This document shows positions 41,507 through 50,357 of a stretch of 64,000 nt of DNA, in pieces. Each line of letters opens with the position of its first letter. The first letter of the stretch is position 1. This DNA comes from Formosa sp030427735 (GTDB taxonomy: Bacteria; Bacteroidota; Bacteroidia; Flavobacteriales; Flavobacteriaceae): assembly GCF_051200825.1 (NCBI RefSeq), contig NZ_CP195158.1:806001-870000 (forward strand), written 5' to 3'. The translations under genes and the position numbers were made by a program. The notes beneath the pieces were generated by a model. It saw only the letters and a list, made by a program, of their open reading frames with translations, had not been told where the DNA came from and did not search any database.

Positions 41507-41541
41507 ACAACCAACAACGAAAAAAGCTGTTGTTGGTTGTT
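41507..41541. terminator. Stem-loop after creD
   Basis: AACAACCAACAAC (41507-41519) pairs perfectly with GTTGTTGGTTGTT (41529-41541) across a short loop. It lies just after the creD stop and probably ends that operon, although the flanking T run is weak. Confidence 0.6.
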
Positions 41542-41551
41542 GATATTTTAA

Positions 41552-42910
41552 TTAATTATTCCAATCTATTTTTCTCGATATAAACATTACAGAAGTTAAA
41601 ATAAAAAACAAACCAATGCTACCTACTAGCAGAGCATAGTTTTCTAATTGTATAATCACAAAAATAAAAATATAGAGCGCACTTAGCGCGATGCTTATGA
41701 AGCTTGTAAATTTAATTGTTTTTAATATAGATTTAGAATACCAACTTATTAGAATAACAACAGATAGAGTTGCTATAGAATATGCAGTAAGGAAATTGCT
41801 GTGTTCGGATATAGAAATGAGTAATGTGTAAAACATAGTTAAAGCAAGCCCAATCATTAAATATTGAAAAGGATGGATGTTAATTTTGCTTAAGGTCTGT
41901 ATTAAAAAGAATACCAGAAAAGTTAATGCGATAACTAGAAAACCATACTTGGCAGAGCGTTCACTTTTTTGATATTCATCAACCATTATCATAAATTTTG
42001 TTCCAAAGGCGTAAGCGTTGAGGTTAGGTACAGTATTTAGGTATACTTGCGAGAAGGCCCTGTTTATGTGTAGTACTTTCCAATTTACATTAAATCCTTC
42101 GGCCGTAATGGTTTTATTATTATCGTCTGGTAAATAGTTGCCTATAAAGCTTGGGTTTGCCCAATTGGAAACCATGCTCATTGTTGTTGTTTTTCCTATG
42201 GGAACAATTGTAATTTGTTCACTTCCATTAAATGTTATTTGAACATTAAAATGTAATGTTTTTTGGTTACTTATATTTAAGAAGTCAGATTCTAATGCAT
42301 CTAAATGGCCTTTGTTTTTGTTTTCTGAATAGTTGGTTTGAAAGGGGTACGTTTTTGAATTTAAATTTAAAGTGACTTCATTTTTAATGCCTTTTAGATT
42401 GGTGGTTTTTATAACAGCAGTAATTTTATCCCATACAATATCGTTTGTGCTAATATCTTTATTGGCTAGGTTTATTTCTGGGAACATGCCAGAAAAGTTT
42501 GTAGTTGAAGTATACACGGCAGATTGATAGTTACCTCGTTTAAGTGTTTTTGATTTTACATTAACCTTTGCATCTAACTCCTCGGGAAAAATATATGCAT
42601 ATTTTATAATTGTTTTAGTTTCTTTGGTTGTTGTGTTTAATTTATCGTCTACCATGGTTATGGTATTATAAGTTTTATAAGGCACTTTTAAAATGGGGCC
42701 ATAAACACAAACATCTTCACCCCACTTTGTGTTTATCTCTCGGGTTACGGCTTTTTGCCTATCCGCGCGTTCATTTATTAACTCTTTAATATATGATAAC
42801 GGAATTAAAAGGATTAGAATTAAAACACCCACCGATACCATTTTAGCAGTTTTTGACGATTTTAACCAATTTCCGAATTTAGACTGTTGTGTAACATTGT
42901 TATTATTCAT
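41552..42910 (-). CDS. creD: Inner-membrane protein CreD
   Basis: The 452-residue protein is CreD-like: N-terminal helix (about 24-44) before a large periplasmic part with the family segment WGEDVCVYGPILKVPYKTY (about 63-81), FNGSEQITIVPIGKTT, and NWANPSFIGNYLPDD (about 250-264), then at least five C-terminal helices (about 320-445) including LIQTLSKINIHPFQYLMIG. CreD is linked to envelope integrity and colicin or beta-lactam response in E. coli, but its biochemical role is unclear. It is the last gene of an operon with a winged-helix regulator and a membrane protein, and has its own operator-like repeat 18 bp upstream. Confidence 0.92.
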   Translation of the reverse strand: MNNNNVTQQSKFGNWLKSSKTAKMVSVGVLILILLIPLSYIKELINERADRQKAVTREINTKWGEDVCVYGPILKVPYKTYNTITMVDDKLNTTTKETKTIIKYAYIFPEELDAKVNVKSKTLKRGNYQSAVYTSTTNFSGMFPEINLANKDISTNDIVWDKITAVIKTTNLKGIKNEVTLNLNSKTYPFQTNYSENKNKGHLDALESDFLNISNQKTLHFNVQITFNGSEQITIVPIGKTTTMSMVSNWANPSFIGNYLPDDNNKTITAEGFNVNWKVLHINRAFSQVYLNTVPNLNAYAFGTKFMIMVDEYQKSERSAKYGFLVIALTFLVFFLIQTLSKINIHPFQYLMIGLALTMFYTLLISISEHSNFLTAYSIATLSVVILISWYSKSILKTIKFTSFISIALSALYIFIFVIIQLENYALLVGSIGLFFILTSVMFISRKIDWNN

Positions 42911-42927
42911 GATATAAATTTTTAAAG

Positions 42928-42946
42928 TACTTTGAAAATCAAAGTT
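42928..42946. promoter_or_regulatory. Operator-like inverted repeat upstream of creD
   Basis: TACTTTG-AAAAT-CAAAGTT; the 22-bp stretch starting AAAGTACTTTGAAAA matches the copy at 43901 in all but a few positions. Its minus-strand ACTTTG half resembles a -7 box. It lies in the gap between the winged-helix gene and creD. Confidence 0.6.
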
Positions 42947-42964
42947 GATTGATAAAAAAAATAG

Positions 42965-43258
42965 TTATTGTTTATTAATTAAATTTTCAAGGGCTTCAAT
43001 ATGTTTTTTAAACGCTACTGTTCCTAATGTTGTGGCACTATATCTTGTGTTGGGCTTTCTGGCTATAAATTGCTTTTCAACTTTAATATATTCTTCTTTT
43101 TCTAAAGCTTTAATATGGCTTGCAAGATTACCATCTGTGGCATCAAGCAAATCTTTTAGGGTTTTAAAGTCGGCGTATTCATTTACCATTAAAACCGACA
43201 TAATTCCAAGACGTATTCTATGATCGAACGATTTATTTAAATTTTTTATTATACCCAT
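42965..43258 (-). CDS. Winged-helix transcriptional regulator
   Basis: The 97-residue protein is a single winged-helix DNA-binding domain of the PF13601 (HTH_27) type: FDHRIRLGIMSVLMVNEYAD (about 11-30), the recognition region TDGNLASHIKALEKEEYIKV (about 42-61) and the wing FIARKPNTRYSATTLG (about 64-79). It resembles small regulators adjacent to creD or membrane-protein genes in Bacteroidota. It lies 26 bp after the membrane protein and 54 bp before creD. Autoregulation is inferred from the two matching inverted repeats in the operon. Confidence 0.88.
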   Translation of the reverse strand: MGIIKNLNKSFDHRIRLGIMSVLMVNEYADFKTLKDLLDATDGNLASHIKALEKEEYIKVEKQFIARKPNTRYSATTLGTVAFKKHIEALENLINKQ

Positions 43259-43284
43259 ATTTTTATGGTGTTACTATTCAATTA

Positions 43285-43893
43285 TTATTTTAAATCGTGC
43301 TTATAATACATCCATGTTCCATAAATAATATGCATAACACCAAACCCTATAACCCAAAGCCAAAATCCATATCCCGGTAAAAGGGCACAGATTAAACCTA
43401 AACAAAGTTCTACATAACCTAAAGTTCTAATATTTCCAATACTATACTTAGAAGCGTTTATTAAGGCTAATCCATAAAAAATGAGCATCAGAGCAGCTGT
43501 TTGTCCATATTTTTGTTGTCCTAGAATAATTAAAATATATAAGCCTCCAGTTAATAAAGGCACAACAAAATTAATAAGTAATCTTTTAGAGGTGCTATCC
43601 CATATTTTTTCTCCCTTTTTTTTAGCCTTTTGAATACTAAGGTAGATAGCCGTAATTATACTTAACCCAGCAATTAAAATAAGATCCAAAATGATAAGTT
43701 TGAATATTTTGCCATCTAAAATTAAAGTGCCATGGCTAAAGTTGTCGACTAACCAAAATGCAACGCTAGCCCCTATAAGAGCGTAAATTCCAGCCAAAAT
43801 TCCAGATAAACCACTTAGCGAAATAAACCGTGTAGATTTATTCATTAATTGTTTTATTTCTCCGATGTCTTGTAAGTAATGATTTGATTCCAT
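43285..43893 (-). CDS. Membrane protein of the creD operon
   Basis: The 202-residue protein has five or six predicted membrane helices (about 20-45, 60-85, 108-128, 133-147, 154-170, 173-195). I do not recognise a family with certainty; sequence TRFISLSGLSGILAGIYALI (about 16-35) is characteristic of flavobacterial paralogues found with a small winged-helix regulator. It is the first gene of the operon, starting 8 bp after an operator-like inverted repeat. Confidence 0.75.
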   Translation of the reverse strand: MESNHYLQDIGEIKQLMNKSTRFISLSGLSGILAGIYALIGASVAFWLVDNFSHGTLILDGKIFKLIILDLILIAGLSIITAIYLSIQKAKKKGEKIWDSTSKRLLINFVVPLLTGGLYILIILGQQKYGQTAALMLIFYGLALINASKYSIGNIRTLGYVELCLGLICALLPGYGFWLWVIGFGVMHIIYGTWMYYKHDLK

Positions 43894-43900
43894 GTAAAAG

Positions 43901-43919
43901 TACTTTGAAAAACAAAGTA
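43901..43919. promoter_or_regulatory. Operator-like inverted repeat upstream of the creD-operon membrane protein
   Basis: TACTTTG-AAAAA-CAAAGTA is a perfect 7-bp inverted repeat with 5-nt spacer. Its minus-strand half gives TTACTTTG (7 of 8 positions of a -7 box), so the predicted transcription start falls inside it. Confidence 0.62.
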
Positions 43920-43968
43920 ATTAAATAAATTTCATTTATTCAACACTTTAATTGAAAAAGATCATTTT

Positions 43969-44436
43969 TTAAAGTGCTTTCGCTACAATATAATTCAGGA
44001 AGTTTAGGCCTTTATGCGATTTATTTTGTTTTTTAATAACAACAAAATCCATAGCTTCAAAGAAAGGAAGGGCTGTTTTACTAACGTCCGATCGAATTTC
44101 GGGGTAGTCTTCAATCATAACTCTAGATTCTATTGTGCGTAGTAAACTAGAGGCAATGCCTTGTCTTAAATAATTAGGATGCACAAAAAGACCATCTAAA
44201 TAATAGCCTTTTTTAAGATAAGCAAAACCGACTATGGTGTTACTGGTTTCGGCAACAATAAAATAATAATCGTTAATGCGTTCTAACCATTTATCGGTTT
44301 CGAAAGCTCCCGACGACCAAACTTGTAGTTGCTTGTCGTTATAGTCTTTAGCGCAAGTTTTGGTAATAGTGTCTTTAAACAGCGCCGTTATTTCAGGAAT
44401 GTCGTTTGCTGTGGCTTGTCTGATGGAAATATTCAA
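43969..44436 (-). CDS. GNAT-family N-acetyltransferase
   Basis: The 155-residue protein is a standalone GNAT: ISIRQATANDIPEITALF (3-20), IVGFAYLKKGYYLDGLFVHP (about 67-86) and the acetyl-CoA loop NYLRQGIASSLLRTIE (about 88-103), with DVSKTALPFFEAMDFVVI toward the end. Acceptor unknown. The only available start is TTG at 44436, preceded in frame by a stop two codons upstream, and the family N-terminus begins right there. It follows the META lipoprotein by 2 bp and is the last gene of the kdsA operon. Confidence 0.88.
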   Translation of the reverse strand: MNISIRQATANDIPEITALFKDTITKTCAKDYNDKQLQVWSSGAFETDKWLERINDYYFIVAETSNTIVGFAYLKKGYYLDGLFVHPNYLRQGIASSLLRTIESRVMIEDYPEIRSDVSKTALPFFEAMDFVVIKKQNKSHKGLNFLNYIVAKAL

Positions 44437-44438
44437 AA

Positions 44439-45239
44439 CTAATCAACTTTTTTAAATACTAATGTTTCTGTACTTGGGTTTGATAAATACAAGCGATTGT
44501 TTTCGATTTTAAAATGTGTAGACGCTTGTAAGGCCTTAAGAAATTCTTGCTCTTTATTTGTGGGTAGGCACATTTTTCTGGTGGTAATTACATTGGTAAA
44601 GCGCAGCTTAGATTGCTCCGAAAAAATAGCGCCTCGCATCGCATTACAGCCTGCAAAACCTGCAAAAGTGTTTTCGGTTGTGTTTATTTCCATGTTTGGA
44701 CGTTCGGTGTTAAAGTCTTCGGTTTCGACTTTAATACCGTTTAGAGTTTCTAAAATCCAAATATCATGTAATCTGTAGTCGGTTATATAAGCACCGCAAC
44801 CTTCAAAATTTTCGAAATCGGTATTGCCTGTGGGCTTAATTTTAATAGATACGCTATACGGACTAATACTGTCGTTATTCGTGCATCCTTTCATTTTTAT
44901 TTCGGCTTGAATGGTTGCCGATTCGGTTTCTGCACGGTACATTTTAATGTTGGCATCTGCTGCTAAAATAGGTTCTGTAATTGGAAAATGTACACTTTTT
45001 AAGCCTTCGGTTTGCGACGAAAATTCCATTCCAGATGCGCTTAAAGCAAACGTCCAATCGTTACCCTCACTTTTAAAAAACGGCAGATTTTTAGTTGTAG
45101 GTGCGCTGTTGGTTTGTTGCATCGTTTCAGATTGTTGTTCTATTGCTGTGCTAATCTTTTCTTTGTTTTTATTGGTGTCTTGACAATTCAACATTAAAAA
45201 ACTAAGGCCTAGTACGGATAAAATTCTAATTGCTTTCAT
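44439..45239 (-). CDS. Lipoprotein with C-terminal META domain
   Basis: The 266-residue protein has a lipoprotein signal peptide (lipobox LMLNC, Cys19) and two recognisable parts. About 60-150 resembles the COG3650-type domain (NDWTFALSASGMEFSS, KGCTNNDSISPYSVSIKI). About 155-265 is a META/HslJ domain: DIWILETLNGIKV (about 158-170), FAGFAGCNAMRGAIF (about 191-205) and TRKMCLPTNKEQEFLKAL (about 219-236). META proteins are small envelope or heat-shock related proteins without known activity. It lies between the outer-membrane protein and GNAT genes with 17 and 2 bp gaps. Confidence 0.87.
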   Translation of the reverse strand: MKAIRILSVLGLSFLMLNCQDTNKNKEKISTAIEQQSETMQQTNSAPTTKNLPFFKSEGNDWTFALSASGMEFSSQTEGLKSVHFPITEPILAADANIKMYRAETESATIQAEIKMKGCTNNDSISPYSVSIKIKPTGNTDFENFEGCGAYITDYRLHDIWILETLNGIKVETEDFNTERPNMEINTTENTFAGFAGCNAMRGAIFSEQSKLRFTNVITTRKMCLPTNKEQEFLKALQASTHFKIENNRLYLSNPSTETLVFKKVD

Positions 45240-45256
45240 GATTTTAAAGTTAGGAA

Positions 45257-46114
45257 TTATATTTTAAAAATACCACCAATAGAGATTTGTGTTTCGCCAT
45301 AGAAGAAATGTTGCGAGGCACGATCTTTTGGGTTATTAGATGTTCTAATATCGGGCATGTTTATAAAGCCACCTCTTAAATCGCCTTGAATGAAGAAATG
45401 TTTAAAGAAGGTGAAATTTAATCCTGCACTTGTCGAGATGCCGTATCCTGCAATGTGGAAATCGTCGTGGCGTTCGTATACCAATAATTTAGAATTGGTT
45501 TTGGGCACTAGTAAGCCACCACCAAAACTTTCTGTAAGGTTTATTTGAAAAATATCGGTGTTTGTAATCCCGAAAAGTTTAGAAATGTCATCAAACCTAG
45601 CAATCTCGGTATATATATAGTTTAGCCCATCGGTATGTTCGAATGTTAAAAAACCTTCATGTAAATACACTGGGTCGTCTTTAAAAGTCGTGTTATAAAT
45701 AGAACTTTCATCAGATTCGGGGATGTCGATATAACCATTACCTCTAACAACTTGGTTTTGGGTCATTACATATTTCATGTGGTCCAGATTGATGGAAATA
45801 GCGTAATGGTCGCTAATAAAATACCCTAACCTAAAATTGGTTTGTGGGATGGTCATGCTACATGGGTTAATGTAATCGATATGCCACCCTTTAGGTTTGT
45901 CGTGGGCTTTTACATCGTAAAGTGTAAAATTATAATGCTCTCCAGTAAATGTAATATCCGATTTTGAATATTTTTCGCGATTGCCTCCCCAACTAATAAA
46001 TAGTTTCCCTTTTTTAGATGCAGTGTATTTTAATGTGTCTGTGTTTTGGGCATTTAGGTTAAATATGGGCAATAGTATAGTTGCTATTAAAAACTTAATA
46101 GGTGTGAATTTCAT
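45257..46114 (-). CDS. Unknown outer-membrane beta-barrel protein
   Basis: The 285-residue protein has a signal peptide (1-22, ending NLNAQ) and alternating strands with aromatic belts (KGKLFISWGGNREKYS, NFRLGYFISDHYAISINLDH, GGLLVPKTNSKLLVYE, INFTFFKHFFIQGDLRGG) ending in ETQISIGGIFKI, which has a terminal Ile rather than the usual Phe. It is predicted to be a 12-14-strand outer-membrane barrel; no family name can be given with certainty. It follows kdsA by 17 bp, an LPS-precursor gene, which may hint at an envelope role. Confidence 0.75.
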   Translation of the reverse strand: MKFTPIKFLIATILLPIFNLNAQNTDTLKYTASKKGKLFISWGGNREKYSKSDITFTGEHYNFTLYDVKAHDKPKGWHIDYINPCSMTIPQTNFRLGYFISDHYAISINLDHMKYVMTQNQVVRGNGYIDIPESDESSIYNTTFKDDPVYLHEGFLTFEHTDGLNYIYTEIARFDDISKLFGITNTDIFQINLTESFGGGLLVPKTNSKLLVYERHDDFHIAGYGISTSAGLNFTFFKHFFIQGDLRGGFINMPDIRTSNNPKDRASQHFFYGETQISIGGIFKI

Positions 46115-46131
46115 AATAAAAATGCGAAAAT

Positions 46132-46956
46132 CTAAAAGGCGGTTATTGTTTTTCTAATCGCCACTAAATGTGTTAATAAGGTTTCTAAATGATCTAGATG
46201 AAGCATGTTAGCACCGTCGCTTTTAGCATTGGCAGGATCGAAATGCGTTTCTATAAACAAACCATCTACATTATTTACTATACCAGCTCTGGCTATAGTT
46301 TCAATCATATCTGGTCTGCCGCCTGTTACACCGCTGGTTTGGTTAGGCTGCTGTAAAGAGTGTGTTACGTCAAGCACTGTTGGAGCATACTGCCTCATGG
46401 TTGGTATGCCTCTAAAATCTACTATCATATCTTGATAGCCAAACATGGTGCCGCGATCTGTAATCCAGGCTTTGTTGTTCCCTGAATCTTTTACTTTTTG
46501 CACAGCATGTTTCATGCTTTCCGGACTCATAAACTGTCCTTTTTTTAAGTTTACTACTTTTCCGGTTTCGGCAGCAGCAACTACTAAATCGGTTTGTCTT
46601 ACTAAAAAGGCAGGGATTTGAAGTACATCTACATACTCGGCCGCCATAGCAGCATCAGACACTTCGTGGATGTCGGTTACCGTTGGAATGCCAAAGGTTT
46701 CCGAAACTTTTTTAAGAATTTTAAGGGCTTTTTCATCGCCAATACCCGTAAAACTGTCAATGCGACTTCGGTTGGCTTTTTTAAAACTGCCCTTAAATAC
46801 ATAAGGAATTTGTAAGGTATCGGTAATAGAAACAATTTTTTCTGCAATTCTAAGTGCCATGTCTTCGCCTTCGATAGCGCAAGGCCCAGATAGAAGAAAA
46901 AAATTGTCGGAATTTGTATATTTTAATTGAGGAACATCTGAAAGTGTCATGTGCAT
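46132..46956 (-). CDS. kdsA: 3-deoxy-8-phosphooctulonate synthase KdsA
   Basis: KdsA condenses phosphoenolpyruvate and arabinose 5-phosphate to KDO 8-phosphate for lipopolysaccharide. The 274-residue product has FFLLSGPCAIEGEDMALR (about 20-37), PYVFKGSFKKANRSRIDS (about 51-68), IPTVTDIHEVSDA (about 90-102) and DVTHSLQQPN (about 199-208), all typical. An ATG two codons downstream (46950) is also possible. The TTG at 46971 opening the longest frame lies inside the promoter box and is rejected. It heads a minus-strand operon with an outer-membrane protein, META lipoprotein and GNAT. Confidence 0.95.
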   Translation of the reverse strand: MHMTLSDVPQLKYTNSDNFFLLSGPCAIEGEDMALRIAEKIVSITDTLQIPYVFKGSFKKANRSRIDSFTGIGDEKALKILKKVSETFGIPTVTDIHEVSDAAMAAEYVDVLQIPAFLVRQTDLVVAAAETGKVVNLKKGQFMSPESMKHAVQKVKDSGNNKAWITDRGTMFGYQDMIVDFRGIPTMRQYAPTVLDVTHSLQQPNQTSGVTGGRPDMIETIARAGIVNNVDGLFIETHFDPANAKSDGANMLHLDHLETLLTHLVAIRKTITAF

Positions 46957-46968
46957 AAATTTAAGCTG

Positions 46969-46976
46969 CAAAGTTA
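46969..46976 (-). promoter_or_regulatory. Promoter -7 box of the kdsA operon
   Basis: TAACTTTG on the minus strand matches TAnnTTTG and ends 12 nt before the ATG, so the leader is about 6 nt. Confidence 0.65.
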
Positions 46977-47193
46977 GTTAAAATACAAATGCCACGATAA
47001 AACAAATTGAGGTAGTTAGTTTCGTGTTTCTAATGTTAAAGCGAGTAGGGTGTTGGCTTGGCGTGTTTAAAATCACGAAATGAAACGCTGTTTAACAGCA
47101 AATTTTACAATGAAGAAGATAAATGCTTAATCGGGAGAAAATAATTGAAGTGCTTTATTTAATGTGTAAGTTGTTGATTAATAGTGTTTGGTG

Positions 47194-47224
47194 TTTGATT
47201 GTGTTTAGATTTTTAGCAAATTTG
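47194..47224 (+). promoter_or_regulatory. Possible distal promoter of typA
   Basis: TTTG, 19-bp spacer, CAAATTTG (one mismatch to TAnnTTTG). It would give a leader of about 110 nt containing a weak hairpin. Confidence 0.4.
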
Positions 47225-47310
47225 CAGTTCTATTTAAAATAAAATAAGCCCGTAAAATTATTATATGTTTAAATAATAACATATAGTTCTCTAATTCTCA
47301 AAATATAGTG

Positions 47311-47318
47311 TACCTTTG
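47311..47318 (+). promoter_or_regulatory. Promoter -7 box of typA
   Basis: TACCTTTG matches TAnnTTTG; the typA ATG is 23 bp downstream. Confidence 0.6.
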
Positions 47319-47341
47319 CGCGCTTAAATTAGGCATCAATT

Positions 47342-49141
47342 ATGGCTCAAATTAAAAACATTGCAATTATTGCGCACGTAGACCACGGTAAAACCACTTT
47401 GGTAGATAAGATTATGTACCACTGTCAATTATTCCGTGAAAATGAAAATACAGGAGATTTAATCCTAGACAATAACGATTTAGAGCGTGAAAGAGGTATT
47501 ACGATCACATCTAAAAACGTTTCTGTAATTTATAAAGACACAAAAATCAACATTATTGATACCCCAGGTCACGCCGATTTTGGAGGAGAAGTAGAGCGTG
47601 TTTTAAACATGGCCGATGGTGTATTGTTATTGGTTGATGCCTTTGAAGGGCCTATGCCACAAACCCGTTTTGTACTTCAAAAAGCCATCAATTTAGGGTT
47701 GAAGCCATGTGTGGTTGTTAATAAAGTAGATAAAGAAAACTGTACACCAGAAGAGGTACACGAAAAAGTATTCGATTTAATGTTCGAGTTAGGTGCCGAA
47801 GAGTGGCAGTTAGATTTCCCAACGGTTTATGGTTCTGCTAAAAACAATTGGATGAGCGAAGATTGGAAAGTGCAAACAGAGAATATAGAGCCATTATTAG
47901 ATATGGTTATAGACCATATTCCTGCGCCAAAAATTCCAGAAGGCAATACCCAAATGTTAATTACGTCGTTAGATTATTCGTCGTTTACAGGACGAATTGC
48001 TATCGGACGTTTAACCCGTGGCGAATTAAAAGTAGGTCAGAATATATCTTTAGTAAAACGCGATGGTAGCATTGTAAAATCTAAAATTAAAGAACTACAC
48101 GTTTTTGAAGGTATTGGCCGTAAAAAAGTAGACGAAGTTCAAGCAGGCGATATTTGTGCGATTGTAGGTTTAGAAGGTTTTGAAATTGGTGATACAGTAG
48201 CCGATTTCGAAAACCCAGAAGCTTTAAAAACAATTGCGATCGACGAGCCAACCATGAGTATGTTGTTTACCATTAACGACTCTCCGTTTTTTGGTAAAGA
48301 TGGTAAGTTTGTAACCTCTAGACATATTAAAGAGCGTTTAAATAAAGAATTAGAAAAAAACTTAGCATTACGTGTTCACGAGACAGATAGTGCCGATAAA
48401 TTTTTAGTGTTCGGTCGAGGCGTATTACACTTATCGGTGTTAATAGAAACCATGCGTCGCGAAGGTTACGAGCTTCAAATTGGGCAACCACAGGTAATCA
48501 TTAAAGAGATTGATGGTGTAAAGTGCGAACCAGTAGAGGAGATGACTATCGATTTACCTGAAGAAGTTTCTGGTAAAGCTATAGAAATGGTTACCTTACG
48601 TAAAGGTGAAATGTTAAGTATGGAAGCCAAAGGCGACCGTATGGTGTGCGAGTTTATAGTGCCTTCTAGAGGGATTATAGGTTTAAGAAACCAGTTGCTT
48701 ACCGCTACTGCCGGTGAAGCTATTATGGCACACCGTTTTAAAGAATATCAACCTGTAAAGGGTGGTATTCCTGAACGTCAAAACGGTTCGTTAGTGTCTA
48801 TGGAAAAAGGACAAGCCATTCCGTATTCTATAGATAAGTTGCAAGAGCGTGGTAAATTCTTTATCGATCCGGGTGAAGATATTTACGAAGGACAAGTTAT
48901 TGGAGAAAATTCCCGTGGCGACGATATGACGGTTAACGTAACTAAAACTAAAAAATTAAGTAACGTACGTTCGTCTGGAGCAGACGATAAAGCTAAAATT
49001 GTACCAGCTATTAAGTTTTCGTTAGAAGAAGCTTTAGAATACATTCAGAAAGATGAATACGTTGAGGTAACACCAAACCACTTACGTATTCGTAAAATTC
49101 TATTAACCGAAGTAGAGCGTAAGCGCAATAAGAGTTTGTAG
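47342..49141 (+). CDS. typA: Ribosome-associated GTPase TypA/BipA
   Basis: TypA is a translational GTPase of the EF-G/LepA class needed for stress and cold adaptation. The 599-residue protein shows G1 IAHVDHGKTTLVDKI (about 9-23), G2 RERGITITSK (about 48-57), G3 IDTPGHADFGGEV (about 72-84), G4 VVNKVDKE (about 128-135), and the C-terminal TypA-specific domain with VSMEKGQAIPYSIDKLQERG. Length and motifs separate it from LepA and EF-G. It is monocistronic and is followed by a terminator. Confidence 0.96.
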   Translation: MAQIKNIAIIAHVDHGKTTLVDKIMYHCQLFRENENTGDLILDNNDLERERGITITSKNVSVIYKDTKINIIDTPGHADFGGEVERVLNMADGVLLLVDAFEGPMPQTRFVLQKAINLGLKPCVVVNKVDKENCTPEEVHEKVFDLMFELGAEEWQLDFPTVYGSAKNNWMSEDWKVQTENIEPLLDMVIDHIPAPKIPEGNTQMLITSLDYSSFTGRIAIGRLTRGELKVGQNISLVKRDGSIVKSKIKELHVFEGIGRKKVDEVQAGDICAIVGLEGFEIGDTVADFENPEALKTIAIDEPTMSMLFTINDSPFFGKDGKFVTSRHIKERLNKELEKNLALRVHETDSADKFLVFGRGVLHLSVLIETMRREGYELQIGQPQVIIKEIDGVKCEPVEEMTIDLPEEVSGKAIEMVTLRKGEMLSMEAKGDRMVCEFIVPSRGIIGLRNQLLTATAGEAIMAHRFKEYQPVKGGIPERQNGSLVSMEKGQAIPYSIDKLQERGKFFIDPGEDIYEGQVIGENSRGDDMTVNVTKTKKLSNVRSSGADDKAKIVPAIKFSLEEALEYIQKDEYVEVTPNHLRIRKILLTEVERKRNKSL

Positions 49142-49161
49142 TATTAATTTCTGCTTAAAAT

Positions 49162-49193
49162 AAAAAAGGAATCCTGTTTAGGGTTCCTTTTTT
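49162..49193 (+). terminator. Intrinsic terminator after typA
   Basis: AAAAAAGGAATCC pairs with GGGTTCCTTTTTT over a short loop; it can also serve the converging glycosyltransferase transcript because both arms are flanked by A/T runs. Confidence 0.85.
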
Positions 49194-49202
49194 GTTTATG
49201 AA

Positions 49203-50357
49203 TTATCGAGAATTGTTTTTTAATCCTAAAATGCTGAAAAATAAACTAAACAAAATAATTTGTATGCCTAGTAATAAAGTAAAAACAGCAGGGATTACAA
49301 TGCGTAATGTTTTTGTTGGCTCTAGGCTTCCAAAATTTGTGTCTTGCCAAATATTTAATCCGTAAAAACTTAAAAATAATCCACATAATAAAATAGCAAA
49401 TCCTAAAACTAAACCGCGTTCCAAATTAATGTACTTGAATAGTTTGGAATACCGATTGGTTCTGGGTAACAGGTTGTTCTCGATGGCGTATACTTTTGTT
49501 AAACAATAAAAAATAAAAAACTGAAAGCCTATTAAAACGGCGCTACAGGCATACAGTAAGCTGTGTATATCGAAGGTAATATTATTAATGTGTAAAGGGC
49601 GAATAACTAGCCTAACAGAACTTAATAGACCAATTATAATTAATAGTGCGGCAGGATATAAAAACAACCATTTTGGACTGTAAAAAGATAGAAAGCGTAA
49701 ATGCCTCCAGCCATCTTTCCAAGTGTTTAAATGCGGTTTTCTAGACCTGCCATCAGGAAATAATTGGGTGGGAACTTCGGTGATGGATAGTCCTTTGAGT
49801 TGAGATTTTACGATCATTTCGGAAGCAAATTCCATTCCCGGAGTTGTCAATTCCATTTTAAGATATGCACTTTTAGAAAACCCTCTTAACCCGCAGTGAA
49901 AATCGCCAATTTTAATTTTATAAAATAGCCGTCCAATAAATGATAATACAGGATTGCCTAAATATTTGTGTAGAAAAGGCATTGCCCCTTTTTGTATACC
50001 ACCTTTAAATCTATTGCCAATTACTAAATCGTATCCAGCTCTTAATTGCGTTAAAAAGGGCATCAGGTTCGAAAAATCGTAGCTATCATCTGCATCGGCC
50101 ATAATTATATATTTGCCTAGGGCAGCATGTATTCCGCCTTGTAATGCGCTTCCGTATCCTTTTTCTTTTACAGGTACAACTTTAACGTTTAAGTTGTTGG
50201 CAATGGCTATAGATTCGTCTGTACTTCCATTATCAGCAATAATAATTTCCCCAATAACATTGTTGGATTGTAAAAACTGCTGCGCTTTTTTTATACATGT
50301 TGCTAAGGTTTCGGCTTCGTTTAAGCAAGGCATTACTATAGATAATTCTATATTCAT
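49203..50357 (-). CDS. Family 2 glycosyltransferase with membrane C-terminus (dolichol-phosphate-sugar type)
   Basis: The 384-residue protein starts with a GT-A domain: ELSIVMPCLNEAETLATCIK (4-23), IIADNGSTDESIA (about 39-51), and a DxD-type IIMADADDSYDFS (about 88-100), then RGFSKSAYLKMELTTPGMEF (about 158-177). The C-terminus has four hydrophobic segments (about 232-380). This layout is that of DPM1/GtrB-like transferases that charge polyprenyl phosphate. The gene overlaps the GT-C-like gene as ATGA (50354-50357), suggesting the two work together: one makes the lipid-linked sugar, the other transfers it. Confidence 0.88.
   Translation of the reverse strand: MNIELSIVMPCLNEAETLATCIKKAQQFLQSNNVIGEIIIADNGSTDESIAIANNLNVKVVPVKEKGYGSALQGGIHAALGKYIIMADADDSYDFSNLMPFLTQLRAGYDLVIGNRFKGGIQKGAMPFLHKYLGNPVLSFIGRLFYKIKIGDFHCGLRGFSKSAYLKMELTTPGMEFASEMIVKSQLKGLSITEVPTQLFPDGRSRKPHLNTWKDGWRHLRFLSFYSPKWLFLYPAALLIIIGLLSSVRLVIRPLHINNITFDIHSLLYACSAVLIGFQFFIFYCLTKVYAIENNLLPRTNRYSKLFKYINLERGLVLGFAILLCGLFLSFYGLNIWQDTNFGSLEPTKTLRIVIPAVFTLLLGIQIILFSLFFSILGLKNNSR

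Larger units (their letters stand above)
46977..47341. other. kdsA-typA divergent intergenic region
   Basis: This 365-bp gap holds no gene. It contains inverted repeat GCTGTT-T-AACAGC (47087-47099), a longer-spaced repeat TTTCGTG (about 47021)/CACGAAA (about 47074), a promoter-like pair TTTG (47194-47197), 19 bp, CAAATTTG (47217-47224), a small AT-rich hairpin ATATGTT/AACATAT (47263-47284), and the typA -7 box at 47311. Confidence 0.6.

Noticed and set aside
46957..46971. TTG start for kdsA at 46971
   Set aside because: It lies within the -7 box TAACTTTG; the ATGs at 46956 or 46950 fit better.
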